DNA of 64,000 nucleotides from Corella eumyota (taxonomy: Eukaryota; Chordata; Ascidiacea; Phlebobranchia; Corellidae): the NCBI GenBank assembly GCA_963082875.1, contig OY720099.1, forward strand, positions 5,518,001 through 5,582,000. The letters run 5' to 3'. Below are positions 42,201-53,132 of the stretch, piece after piece. Numbering within the stretch: position 1 is the stretch's first letter; every line of letters starts with the position of its first letter. The translations under genes and the position numbers were made by a program. The notes under the pieces are model-generated. The model was not told the origin of the DNA, searched no databases, and was given only the letters and a program-made list of their open reading frames with translations.

Positions 42201-45200
42201 TTTGTTAGAGTTTTAATTTCCTTAACCTGTAGGTCAATCAAGTTAGATTTAAATTCTTGTTTAAAAGTCTGTAACTTAAATCACAGTTATTTGTAAGTGC
42301 TGTGCCTAAGTGATTATACTTCGTCTTCTATGGGTCGTGAACTTGAGACCTTAAGGGCCATAAAGAGTAATCAACAAGCAGTATTTAGTTATATTATTAA
42401 GTCGAAAGTATTTAATTTTTTTATATATAGGCAAATGGAGTTAGAGATATTCTAAAGGATGTATTCTTACCTTGGTACAATGCATATCGCTTTCTGATTC
42501 AGAATATAATTCGGTAAGTGAATTTTGCTACGTTCAAAATACTGTTTGTAGGAAAAATAAAATAAAAAATAAGCTAATTAGGATTTTTTAATTGTTGAAT
42601 TTAGACTACAGAAAGAAGAAGGTCTCAAGTTCGAATACCACGAAGAGGACCTCGGAAGCTCGACTAACATTATGGACAGATGGATCCTCTCATTTACACA
42701 AACTCTGGTTAAATATGTTAAAGTGGAAATGAAAGGTAAACTAATATATTAAAAAGAGGTTTTGTTTATATACAATACATTAACCATTTGGCCCTGAGTT
42801 TTTTTATATTCACTACTAAATTAACAGGGCTTTTATTTTATACTATTAAGGCTCTGTGTTCAAATAAAATTCAAGTCTTCTTTATTTTTGTCTAAAATAA
42901 ATTTTTAGTCGTTAGAAAAACAAATATTATATTATTAAGTTTCACAATTAAAATTTAATTTAACATAAATGAATAAATATGATGCAAATATTAAAAAAAA
43001 ATTGTATATATAACGAGTTTTTGCATGTTGTATTTCCAACCGATATTTAAATAAAAAAGTTTTTATTTTTCAGCTTATCATTTATATGCTGTCATTCCTC
43101 GTTTGGTGAAGTTTGTAGAACTTTTGACCAATTGGTATGTCAGATCCAATAGAAGGCGTTTAAAGGTAATATATAAAAAATATTTTCGTTGTATATGTAA
43201 TAAATATAATTTTGGTAACTGTCTTTTAGCTTTAATTCCTGTAGTTTACTTAATATTTTTTTTTATTTTAATTTATTATATAAAATATGTTTGATTTCTT
43301 AGGGAGAAGGCGGTTTAGTGGATTGTCAAAATGCATTGCAAACTTTGTTGAGTGTTATATACACCATGATTCGATTAATGGTGAATTATTTTTTTTATAA
43401 AACCCGTTTCTGCTTTACTGTAAAATTCAAAAAAAATAGTTTTTTTTAAGTTTTCTAAAAATCTATTTTGTTAATTATTTTTTTGTTGTTATTTTATTTA
43501 TTATTATATTAAATTATTTTTTTTTTAAATATATTTTACAGGGGCCTTTCACGCCATTTTTGACTGAGACTATGTACCAAAATCTTCGCAAAATTATGCC
43601 TGGTCTTCAGTCATCAGAATATGCAAGCATCCATTATCTTATGCTTCCTGAAACCATGTTAGTTATCTATTTTTACATGATCCAACATTATTTTATTTAG
43701 TTTATCAAATAAGTATAAGAACTTGATTGGTCTTATTTATGTTGTGTATATATTGTGTACAATTAATAATTATTATTTTATGTGTTTGGTTGGGGCCTTG
43801 ATGTAGTGGTAAGAACATTTAACTTCACAACATAAGTTTATCGGTTTTCCGTTGCTTTTATGTTGAAACATTCAATTAAGTAAAGTGTTTAACTGATACA
43901 AATGCTAGTCAGGATCAAAGCCAATTGGCAGATTAGTTATCTGGTATTGATAACCATTAATATCCAAATTTGCCAAAGGCAATTTAAGACTTTTTCAAGG
44001 TATCAATATTACATTAAGTCTGTTGAGTCAGCCTTCCCATGTTGCTAAGAAGTATATTTAAAAACTAAGTAATAAAATTATTTCTTTAGCGAAAACTTGA
44101 TTGATGTTAACGTAGAAAGAGCCGTCTCTCGCATGCAAGCTGTTGTTGAGCTAGCTCGTGTTATAAGAGACAGAAAAACTTTGCCTACCAAGGTATTTTC
44201 CATGAACAATTTTTTGCAACTTTAATTTGCAGCTTTTGTAATAATATGTATTTAGTTTATTTTAACAATTAGTTGTTTTTTTCTTATTTTCTAGATTTCT
44301 TTATACTTTTTTTAAATTTTTTTTTTAAATTAAAAAAAAAAATTCTTTTATATTTGTCTTCATCATTTTAGTATCCTCTTCCCGAGTTAGTGGTCATCCA
44401 TAAGGATCCTGGCTATCTCGATGACATCAAGCAATTGGAGAGTTATGTCACAGAGGAGTTAAACGTGCGCAACATCACTTTGTCATCAGACAAGGATAAA
44501 TACGGGGTTCAATTAAGAGCGGAACCGGATCATATGATCCTTGGAAAGCGACTGAAAGGTTCATGATAAAAGATATTTTAATTTTGTTTATGTTAACTAG
44601 TCAGTCCCCCGCCCTACGACTGATATTTTAATCGTCGTGATATAGTTACAACTTAGAACTTATATTTGCCCACAATAATTAGCATCACAAATGGCAGTTT
44701 ACTTTTTTTGTAGGCCTTTAAATTGAACATACATATATTTCATCCACAAAGTTTTGTTGTATATATGATTAAAACTAACTTAATCAGTAATTTAATCAAA
44801 ATGAAAATAAGTAATGTTAAAATGAAAATGACATCTTGCATAAATTACGGCTTTGTTATTTTTTTATTAATTTTAAATGCTATATAAACTGTTTTTTATT
44901 GCAGTAAATTTACTAACAAATGGTTTAACAAAATTTTTTTAGTGTTGGAGTATAATGTATGTTGATATTTGTATTTAAGACCTAACCAAATTACAAACAA
45001 TGAGTTTAAGGCTTTTTTTGTTTAGGTGACTTCAAGCAAGTTACAGCGCTTATAAAGGCAATGTCGAATGACGATGTTGAACTTTTCCAGAAAACTGGTG
45101 AAGTTGAATTGATGGGTCATCTTTTAAAGAAAGGAGACCTGAGAACCATTTACCAATTTGCTCAAGAAAATTCAAAGTTCGATTTGTTTGTTGTTTTTTT

Positions 45201-48200
45201 CTTGCTTAATTTTTTTTCACTTAACTTAAAAAATACAATTAGCAATACACTATCGAATGGACCGGCAGCATGGTGTAGTGGAAAACAACTTGCTACACCA
45301 CCATGAGGTCGTGGGTTCAATCCCTACTGAGCTCATGCTGCCCTTGAGTAAGGCACTATAAACGGTATGAACTCCTGCTGAGCCAGCACATAATCAGCAG
45401 AATAATAATCGGGCAAATATAATCTATAATTTTCCAAATTATCACAGGCAACTCGAGACTGGGTCGGAGTAACTGATGTTACTCTATGTTTAAGTCGCAC
45501 ATTCGACTTTCCCACATCGAGGATAAAGATATATACAAAAAAAAAAGAATGACTAAAATAATGGTTTAAATTTATGTAAGACTGCTTGACCACGCTTATT
45601 AAAATTTTACAAATTTATTTTGTTTTGCAGTTTGTCAAATATTTTTTGTTTTCAGATATGCTGCACATTCAGACAACGACGTATTAGTTTTGTTAAATAC
45701 TGTTCCAGATCAATCTATGTTGGATGAGGGAATGGCTAGAGAAATAGTTAATCGAATTCAAAAATTAAGAAAAAAGGTAAAACTTTTATGTAACAGAATG
45801 TGATAAACATTTTTGCATAGTAATTATTTACTAACACTACTCAAGATAAATTCTATATGAAATGGGGTTTAGTGGATGTATGTACATCAAATTTATAGGC
45901 CTTAAAATAAAAAAACTGCCATTTGTAGTGTGCTAATAAATTACTTAGAACATATATTATTTGCCACCATATTACAACATTTAACTTTTAGTTAATACAA
46001 TTACTAAGTAATTTGCAAACACAATTTTTTTAAGTAAATATATATATACATTTTTTTTATTTTTGAAACTGTAAATGTGTATTTTCTTGGTAAATGTGTT
46101 TTTTTCTGCCAGTTTTACATTAAAAAACAAAGATTTTTAAATTTCCAATTTTTTGCAGGCAAAACTTGTCCCAACTGATGATGTCACAGTATTTTATGAC
46201 ATCAGCGGTGGTGATGGGTACTTGAAAAAAGTGGCAGTGGAATATGGTAATTACATTACTACAACAATAAAATCACCGTTCCTAACTTACCCCGTCCCAT
46301 TATGTGACATTCTTATACAAGAAAAAGCTCAGGTATTTTATAATCTAAATATATATATCTTTTTTATGTATTTTTATTCTCAATGTTGAACGGTTTACTT
46401 CACAACCTAACCATAGAGTAACAACTGCTACCCCGACCCAGTCTTGAGTTGCCTTTAACAGTTTAGGATACTATTAATTATAGTTGCCCAATAATTAACC
46501 TGCTGATTAAGTGCTGGCTCTGAAGGAGTTTATACCGTTTATATTGCCTTACTCAAGGGCGCTACAGCATGAGAGCAGTGGGGATTAAATCCCTGACCTA
46601 ACGTAGTGTAGCGATTGTTCTGACTACTACAACACGGTGCCGGTCATATGAAAGCTTAGTTATATAGAAATATAAAAGATTAGTTATATAGAAAATAATA
46701 TATAGAAAGCGTTGTTGCATACATATATATATAAAACTGCGCCTTACTATTTAAATTTGTTGTGCTTTACAATCAAAAAACTACCATTTAAGTGTGCTGG
46801 TAAATTAACACAGGTATATATTAGTTGCAAGTTCGGACCATATTTTAACTTGCAAAATGCAGCTAGTAGAGGTGGATTTCAAATTTTAGTCATCTTTTTG
46901 TAAAAATCATAAAAATTAATTTTTTTTTTAAGTTCACTTCTTTGACCAAGGGGACCTTAGAACTGACTCTCGTGAAAGGTCATGTGACCAAGGACCAATC
47001 AGCTTGTAGATTTGTTAATGTGATGTTACGCTCCAATGGTTTGTTGTCAGGTAGTAATAAATTTTATTGTAATGTTTCCAAAATATTTTTAAAAAATTTC
47101 TAAATTTTTTGTTATGGCAATAAGGTCAAGCTTCAGTAATTTTGCTTGAAAATCCTCGAAATTGCCCGACAGTTCGAAATGTTCAAGAATTGAAATCATT
47201 GGTTGTAAAGTTGTATAATCTTGATCAAAATTCGAAAATCAATTTGGTTCAACTTCAAAATGAAGGTAAAACTTAAATCTTAATTATTTAAGGAAAAAAA
47301 ATTTGTTGATATTATTTTTTCAGTTTCTAGTTTAAGAATTTTTTTTTGCATGTAGTACTAGTCGTGAAAATGCTACAAAATTTGTTTAATCTAAAAAAAA
47401 ACTTTTTACAAAACATCTTACGAATTTTTTCTTTTTTTTTTTTTTAATTTTTTTTGAGAAAAAGTTATTAGCTAATTTAATTTAAATATGTTAACTAATA
47501 TTAGAAACTCCAATGAACTCTGTGCTACCAGTTTCTGGTTCAGTATTGATCGCTGACGTTTCCTCTCCTAATTTTACTCTGAAACCAAATCAATCAAAAG
47601 TTCAACCAACCAAAATGGCTTGTCCGAATATCAATGTTAAGTTAACTAAGGGAGAAAACAGAAGTAAGTTAAAGAATTTTTAAATGTGATCGTACATAAT
47701 TATTATGTTATACTTACTTGTTATCAGTTTAAACTAATTTAAAAAAAAAATTTTTTGTTTTTTACATATTTTTAATAGAAGAAGTACAACTTTTATTTGC
47801 ATTTTTTTATCTGCAATGTGTAAGGGCTGATTTTATGACCTAAACATATAGTAACATAAGTTTCCCTGGCCCAGTCTAAAGTTGAATCTGCTGATTGGAC
47901 TTTATGATTGGAGGTAATAGCAGTCATTCATAGCACCAAACTTAAACCGAGGACCTCATGTTGTAAAACCAATGGTTTTAAAAACTACAACATGCTTCAA
48001 GTTTAAAGCCTAAACATTGACCAATTTTTATTATTGCAGCAAAGTCTTGATAACATTACTTTTAATTATTTACTAGTGAAATGAGGTTATATCCTCGCTG
48101 CATTATGCAATCGTTCAAAGTGCATGAAATCTAACAAACTCCTTGTATTATCTAATAGTGTCATTGAATATATTTAACAATAAAATTGATAATTTTAACG

Positions 48201-48594
48201 AGGTGGTGGTGATGCAGTTGGAGTCATTCTTCTCGAAAACCCAGTGACCCAAAACAAAATCACATGGGAGCAGTTGTCACATAATGTTGCATCTATGTTT
48301 GGTCAAAGAGAAAAAACAGCAAAAGTGTTTGGTGACGTCTCTTTAACACAAGGTTGGTAGATTTCATAATATTATATTAATATTTTTTTATTGTTGGGTA
48401 CCGAAAAGTTTGAGACCTGATATCTTTCTTTTAACTCTCTTATTATTAATATACACATTGTTTAACTTTAAAAACATATTTGAAGATTTGGAATAAAAAA
48501 TAAAATATTATTTAATTTTTTAACGATTTTTTATTCAGAATTAAAATCAATGGAAGATGTTGCAAACCATGATGTTGTATACATTGCTATATAA
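36294..48594 (+). CDS. IARS1: Cytosolic isoleucyl-tRNA synthetase, 28 coding exons
   Basis: It charges tRNA-Ile with isoleucine in the cytosol, in animals within the multi-synthetase complex. Exons: 36294-36412, 36778-36934, 37138-37257, 37517-37708, 38019-38168, 38511-38666, 39244-39339, 39579-39701, 40222-40412, 40852-41052, 41319-41442, 41811-41968, 42052-42187, 42431-42513, 42605-42735, 43074-43165, 43303-43380, 43542-43657, 44090-44192, 44372-44558, 45026-45176, 45656-45776, 46159-46332, 46933-47050, 47125-47265, 47505-47663, 48203-48352, 48539-48594. This gives 1260 residues, as in human (about 1262). The class I motifs are HYGH at about 55-58 and KMSKR at 600-604. [11 protein letters not shown] marks the CP1 editing domain. 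The anticodon-binding domain and two C-terminal repeats (each with VILLENP) follow. The end of exon 21 (45176, or a few bases later) and of exon 24 (47050 or 47038) each have two in-phase donors. Intron 1 has a duplicated acceptor. Confidence 0.97.
36502..36695. mobile_element. MITE-like element in IARS1 intron 1
   Basis: The left end AGGACCTATACTGCAGAACTCA and the right end (36662-36695, reading TGAGTTTTGCAGTTAGG then GTGGGACCTGA) are inverted copies sharing AGG-CC and CTGCAAAACTCA-type blocks. About 190 bases in total with an AT-rich centre and no coding. It looks like a non-autonomous DNA transposon; the superfamily is unknown. Confidence 0.5.
36705..36787 (+). repeat. Triplicated splice-acceptor region of IARS1 exon 2
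   Basis: A unit of about 30 bases beginning TAACCAAACATATTTTT occurs at 36705, 36735 and 36758. Two copies carry an identical TTTTTTAG/GTTTGGGTTTT. The true acceptor is AG at 36776-36777. The upstream copy (AG at 36723-36724) would read in frame into a TAA within four codons. Confidence 0.85.
37845..37920 (-). mobile_element. SINE head fragment in IARS1 intron 4
   Basis: Read on the minus strand, AAGTGGTTGACAACATTTGG and CAGGTTCAATTTTCACTG recall the A-box and B-box parts of the main SINE family. Short and diverged. Confidence 0.35.
38232..38325 (+). repeat. Unidentified interspersed repeat, copy 1 (IARS1 intron 5)
   Basis: GTCCAATTTGTAGGCCCTCA … AAAGTGTCTTTTGTGGCACG … GTTAAATTATTCCAGGC aligns with the copies at 39850, 45880 and 46745. 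There is no tRNA-like box; possibly a short DNA-transposon relic. Confidence 0.45.
39835..39950 (+). repeat. Unidentified interspersed repeat, copy 2 (IARS1 intron 8)
   Basis: ATGTCCAAATTATTGGCCGC, AACTACCATTTGTAGTGTGT and TTAATTTATGCAGGC align with the other copies. The core ACCATTTGTAGTGTG is shared with 45880. Confidence 0.5.
41628..41702 (-). repeat. Unidentified interspersed repeat, copy 3 (IARS1 intron 11, inverted)
   Basis: On the minus strand it reads GTGGTGTGCAGGTAAATTAT then CACAGGCATATATTAGTTG, close to the copy at 46745 (GTGTGCTGGTAAATTAAC, ACAGGTATATATTAGTTGC). Confidence 0.5.
43797..44075 (+). mobile_element. Diverged SINE in IARS1 intron 18
   Basis: The head GGGGCCTTGATGTAGTGGTAAG holds a clear A box. 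Body parts (CCAAATTTGCCAAAGGCAAT, AGTCTGTTGAGTCAGCCTTC, CCCATGTTGCTAAG) follow the main family with many changes. Confidence 0.6.
45257..45550 (+). mobile_element. Well-preserved tRNA-headed SINE in IARS1 intron 21
   Basis: The head GGCAGCATGGTGTAGTGG has an A box, and GTGGGTTCAATCCCTACTG has a perfect B box (GGTTCAATCCC). The body holds GGCACTATAAACGGTATGAA, CTGCTGAGCCAGCACATAAT, GGCAACTCGAGACTGGGTC and GTTACTCTATGTTTAAGTCG, and it ends CCACATCGAGGATAAAGATA plus poly(A). This is the best copy in the window and a good reference for the others. Confidence 0.88.
45875..45985 (+). repeat. Unidentified interspersed repeat, copy 4 (IARS1 intron 22)
   Basis: ACATCAAATTTATAGGCC, ACTGCCATTTGTAGTGTGCT and TAATAAATTAC … ACATATATTATTTGCCACCA align with copies 2 and 5. 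Confidence 0.5.
46392..46650 (-). mobile_element. SINE, main family, inverted (IARS1 intron 23)
   Basis: On the minus strand the order is tRNA-like head (ending at about 46650, with GGGATTTAATCCCCACTG as a changed B box), CCTTGAGTAAGGCAATATAA, CCAGCACTTAATCAGC, then GAGTAACAACTGCTACC-type end sequence. A full-length but diverged copy. Confidence 0.72.
46745..46865 (+). repeat. Unidentified interspersed repeat, copy 5 (IARS1 intron 23)
   Basis: AACTACCATTTAAGTGTGCT, GGTAAATTAACACAGG and TATATATTAGTTGCAAG align with copies 3 and 4. It lies about 100 bases from the neighbouring SINE. Confidence 0.5.
47820..48010 (-). mobile_element. Diverged SINE, inverted (IARS1 intron 26)
   Basis: On the plus strand TATGACCTAAACATATAGTAAC, CCTGGCCCAGTCTAAAGTTG and AACCGAGGACCTCATGTTG mirror the reverse complement of the main SINE family. 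The middle is shortened. Confidence 0.55.
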
Positions 48595-48859
48595 GCCCCT
48601 TTAAAAGTTGCATGAAGTCACAAATTAAGAAAATTCATTTTTGCTTTTTTATTTATTTAGTTTGCTAGTTGGTGTTAGCTTAAAATTTATCATGTTCAAA
48701 AAATGTATGGGGTTACTTAATTTTGGAAAACAATTTCATCTGTAATTGTAAGCAGACTCTGTATAAGAGAATATAACACGTTATCTGAAGACCTTATTTT
48801 TTACCTTAAAAATATAAGCAAAAGTCTATGCATTAAAAGAAAAATTTACATTTCATGAA

Positions 48860-48865
48860 AATAAA
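48860..48865 (+). terminator. Candidate IARS1 polyadenylation signal
   Basis: AATAAA about 266 bases after the IARS1 stop codon. Confidence 0.45.
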
Positions 48866-48879
48866 TTTTACTTTTGTGT

Positions 48880-49860
48880 GTTTGACATTAAACTAAATTG
48901 CATTTAAACCATGGTCCATTCTGAAGTACTCCCTTTTTAAGTATTGCATTTTACATATATGTGTGTTCTAGTTGAATATGGTAATTAAATTTAATTGCTT
49001 AATAGTAAAAAAACTAGTCAGCTTTGCTATGTTATCTGAACTTTAACTTTCTTTTCAGTAACTACATATGCACAATCAAACAAGTTTGTTAAACATATAA
49101 AAATATTTGAAACAACCGATATAGATTAGTTTTCTACGAAAGCTAAGTTTTACAATAAACAAGCAGTCACAATAACACGAAAATAGTAGCTTCATGCAAT
49201 TAAATTAAATGCCTTAATTAATTCAATACTATTGATTTGCTAGAAGTAGTAAAAAATAGAATTGCAGCACATTATATTGAGTTTATTAGAAAATACATTA
49301 TTGTAAGGATAGTATTTGTAGAAGTATGTAAAATCTTGAACATTAAATATGGGTAGTAAGTAAGTGTAATAGTTATTTTCTTCTACAGAGAATTTGTATC
49401 TGTACTCTATTTAAAAGGTAAATTAAGTTAGGGTTATAACATTTATAAATCATCTTTGCAAAGAACTCAAAAACAATATATTTTACGAATTAATTTGGTA
49501 ATTTAAAAAAAAATTATTTTGTAACATATTTTCTAAAAAAGTAGTACAAAATAATATAACTATATAGGCTATGGAACTTTTTTTGATGTGTTTATACTAA
49601 TAAAGTTACAAAATATAGAAGAAACTTTAATTAACAACAATAGTACCAATTTTTTGAATAAACGAATAACACTCAAATGTCTGAAATATAATGTTTTTAA
49701 AAATTTCTGTCATAGTTTACAAAAAATATAATTTAAAATACAACACAAACCCCTAATAATAACATTTTTTCATGCAGACCCCATTTTAAGTTAGTTTTAC
49801 CCACTAACTATAGAAAATATTTTATTTCTTAAAAAATGTATGATAGTAATGGTTATAAAA
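48880..49860. other. Spacer between convergent IARS1 and ACTR1
   Basis: About 1 kb of AT-rich DNA with no open frame or repeat of note. It should include the ACTR1 3' UTR; I could not pick a single poly(A) signal. Confidence 0.45.
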
Positions 49861-52800
49861 CTAAAACATTTTTTTATGAATGATATGTTTGCTTTCTTCA
49901 TATTCTGCTTTACTAACCCATATCTTCTTAAAAGTGTCCAATGATGCTAATATAGAACCTCTACAAAATAGAAAGGATTTATGTGGTAAAATATTATTTT
50001 TTTATAATTCAACTTTAATTTTTATAAAATCAAGTTCAGTAGATGAAATATGTACATACATACATATATGGATTGGTTAATTTATATTGCAATTATGATA
50101 TATTAGCTGTGAGTTATGACCATATAAAGGCAATTAAAATGAAACCCAGAATGAGGCCAATTGACTAATTTAGTAAAAAAATACAAAAAATTAATTTACC
50201 CAATCCAAGTTGAATATAAACGTTCGGGTGACGATAAGATTTTTAATTTGACATCTTTGGGTGCAAGTCTTTTCGCTTCATTCATAAATCGATCCCCAAA
50301 ACCTATTATTTTTTATTTTTGCAAACATATTTTTATTGGTAGAAATAGTCTATTAGAGGTCCTTAACAAAATTTAATTATTTTATAGTGACTAAAAATTA
50401 AAAACAAACAAGTAAACCTAAAAAAATATGAGATCGTATATTAGGCAAATAAGAAAAAGGTATAACAAATTTTTGAACAGAAGTAAAAAATAGTGAATAT
50501 ATATATCTAAATTCTATGCTTAATGGTACCGACCTTTAAATAATGTTGAGCCTCCAGATAGGACAATGTTTTGATATAAAGTTCTTCTTAAATCTCTGTC
50601 AGATTTTTGAATACTGTAGGAAAGAACCTCATGAATTCCTAGACCTTCTTCCCCAATTAATTCTGGTTGAAATAAAACTTCTGGTGCACAATACTTAGCA
50701 GAACCAATCTAAAAATATCAAATTAATATCGGCATAAGTTGTGTAGTAATAAGAACACTTGGCTTCACAACATGAGGTCATTGGTTTGATTCCCACTGCT
50801 TTCATATTGTAGAACTTTTAAGTAAGGTGCTATAAGCGGTATGAACTCCTGTTGAGCCCAAAACCAATCAGCAAGTAAGTTATTTGGCAATATGCTTAAG
50901 AATGGGTTGGGGTAACAGATTTAACCCTATGTTTAGGCCATCAAATCCCCTTTTTTAATCAAGAAAAAAATGTTATTTAATATCATGTCCCAAAACAAAG
51001 CAAATTAAGCTGTTGATAAAATTTAATAACAATACTTACAGATTACAGTTTTTTAAATAAGCTCCATTTGGCAACAAAAGATTTAGAATTTTATCTGTGT
51101 AAGTACTGTAGTATATATATATATATATAGGCTATTTGACATGTAACAAAATATTACTTTTATGTAAGTTCCATCAGGAAGTTGATAATGTTTTTTGTCA
51201 TCTGTGTTAGGTGGAACTAAACCTTCATCTTTTACTGCATTTGGTGACAAATAACATGCTTTCTAAATAAAAAAAAAATCATATGATATATATATACAGG
51301 TTAAATACAGTTATATAGATATACAAAGTATTACACACCTCTTTTATTGTCTTGATCATTTCCCTTTCTGATGAAGTTTTAAATATATGACCTTCTTTTC
51401 TTAGGAGAAGTTGTAAATAGCTGCAAATGAAAAATTTGTTTGTTGAAATTATAGTCATTATTGAGAAGAAAAAACTGGGTTTTTAAATTTATTATAAGTT
51501 TTTTTGAACAATACTTAGTTTAGATCAAAATAGTATCAAAAAGAGCGGGGATCTGTAGCAAAAAGTTTTTAAATCGTAATTACCTAGTTACATCTCTTCC
51601 GGCAATATCTGTTCTAACAATCGAGTTGGGCAAAGAAAATCCCTCGTAAATTGGGACCGAATGGGTAACTCCATCACCTGCATCAACCACTACTCCAGTT
51701 GTCTTTCCAGTTGAATAACTAACCAAAAATTTTTTTTATAAATATTGTGACTATCAAAAATGCAGACATTCCTGTCTAAGGATTTAAAGTTTATTTCATT
51801 TTGTCTTTGAGTTTTTGGCCTATTTAATCAAATTTTTTTTAATTAGAAAATTAAAAGTCCAAAAATACAAAATTAGCTCAAGAACAACTGACAGTTTAAA
51901 TTAAAACAGCAGGAAATGATAAAATTTATATGAACTTTTAACTTACAGTGATAAAACAGCTTGTATTGACACAAAAAATGCAGGAACGTTAAATGTTTCG
52001 AAAAAGATTTCTGCAGCACGCTCACGATTTAATCTGGGGTTTAAAGGAGCTTCGGTAAGTAAAACTGGGTGCTCTTCCGGAGTAGTTTGAAGTCCATTTT
52101 TAGAGTAGACGAATTGCCAAATTAGTTCCATATCATTCCAATCAGTAATAATGCCATGCTAAATATAACAGAAAAAAACATCAAAAAATGAAAATTTTTA
52201 AACTGGTCCAAGGTATGATTGGTAAATTGTCAGTTTGTCATTTAGTTATTACATTAAAAACATTTTTCGAAACAAAAAAATTTCATTATTTATAATTGCA
52301 ATTGTCCTTTTACAACTGATAAATATAAATGTGTATACCTCCATTGGATATCGGATTTTTAGAATACCCTTGTGCTCTTGTGCTTTGGGGCCAATAAAAA
52401 TATCACCTTCTAACGCACCAGCCATAACTCGAGAATGCTTAGGGCGCCCAATACTAAAATTAAATTTATTTCAATTATAACTAACTTCGTAATTATGTGA
52501 CTTCACGTTTCGAGATTTTTATTACATTATAAATAATATACAGTTTGACACAAACAAATATATGATATTATTAACTAACTAGTTTGGAAAATAAGATTTC
52601 GGAACTTGGTCTCCAGCAAACCCAGCTTTCACCATCCCCGAACCCTGAAAAAAAGAAAAGTTAAATATCTTTCACTAATATTTTAGTTTAAACTATGTTA
52701 ATAACAAATTTATATAATTATAACTCTTAGTTATTTTTACATTTTTTTCGTATATAAATTTATCCTCGATGTGGAAAGGCCTAATGCGTGACCTAAACAT

Positions 52801-53132
52801 AGAGTAACGTCAGTTACTCATACGCAGTCTCGAGTTGCCTTTAGTAGTTTGGGATATTATAGAGATTATATTTGCCCGGTAATTATGCTGTTAATTAGTG
52901 CTGGCTCAGCAGGAGTTCATACCGTTTATAGCGCCTTACTTTAGAGTGCTAAAGCATGAGAGCAGTGGGGATTGAACCCATGAACTCATGTGTGATGTAG
53001 CAAGTGTTCTTACCACTAAACCACACAGCCATTTTTTTTACCTCTACACCACATTACAAAAGCTAAAATATAGCAGAAACTTACATTATCTATTACAACA
53101 GGTTGGTTGGCAATGACCTCGTAAGAATTCAT
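49861..53132 (-). CDS. ACTR1: Alpha-centractin / ARP1, dynactin filament subunit, 10 coding exons
   Basis: Arp1 forms the short actin-like filament of dynactin, the dynein cofactor. Exons, 5' to 3': 53132-53085, 52644-52580, 52453-52339, 52158-51947, 51718-51584, 51420-51339, 51262-51158, 50708-50534, 50302-50200, 49960-49861, giving 379 residues (human ACTR1A has 376). Actin-family landmarks are in order: [18 protein letters not shown] (phosphate loop 1), [61 protein letters not shown] (phosphate loop 2), VLSGGST and [16 protein letters not shown]. The wording at FPNYIGRPKH and [12 protein letters not shown], and the end HIIHKKMF, mark Arp1 rather than conventional actin. The start [17 protein letters not shown] fits the family. 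The last exon ends a few residues differently from vertebrates ([12 protein letters not shown]). Introns carry two SINEs. Confidence 0.96.
50738..50970 (+). mobile_element. SINE in ACTR1 intron 7
   Basis: GTGTAGTAATAAGAACACTT (A-box region), CATTGGTTTGATTCCCACTG (B box), GTGCTATAAGCGGTATGAAC and ACCCTATGTTTAGGCCATC follow the main family. It is antisense to ACTR1. Confidence 0.75.
51113..51130. repeat. Short (AT)n microsatellite
   Basis: About nine AT units in ACTR1 intron 7. Confidence 0.8.
52762..53035 (-). mobile_element. SINE in ACTR1 intron 1
   Basis: On the plus strand it runs TATCCTCGATGTGGAAAGGC, AACATAGAGTAACGTCAG, CTCGAGTTGCCTTTAGTAG, GTGCTGGCTCAGCAGGAG and GGGGATTGAACCCATGAACTC to ACCACTAAACCACACAGCC. 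This is a full-length reverse complement of the main family, oriented as the gene. The B box GGTTCAATCCC is intact. Confidence 0.82.

Noticed and set aside
41885-42241. 118-codon minus-strand open frame
   Set aside because: Antisense shadow of IARS1 exons 12 and 13.
45257-45345. Possible tRNA gene (good A and B boxes)
   Set aside because: No closed cloverleaf at the ends, and the same head is joined to a shared body and poly(A) tail in several other places, so it is a SINE.
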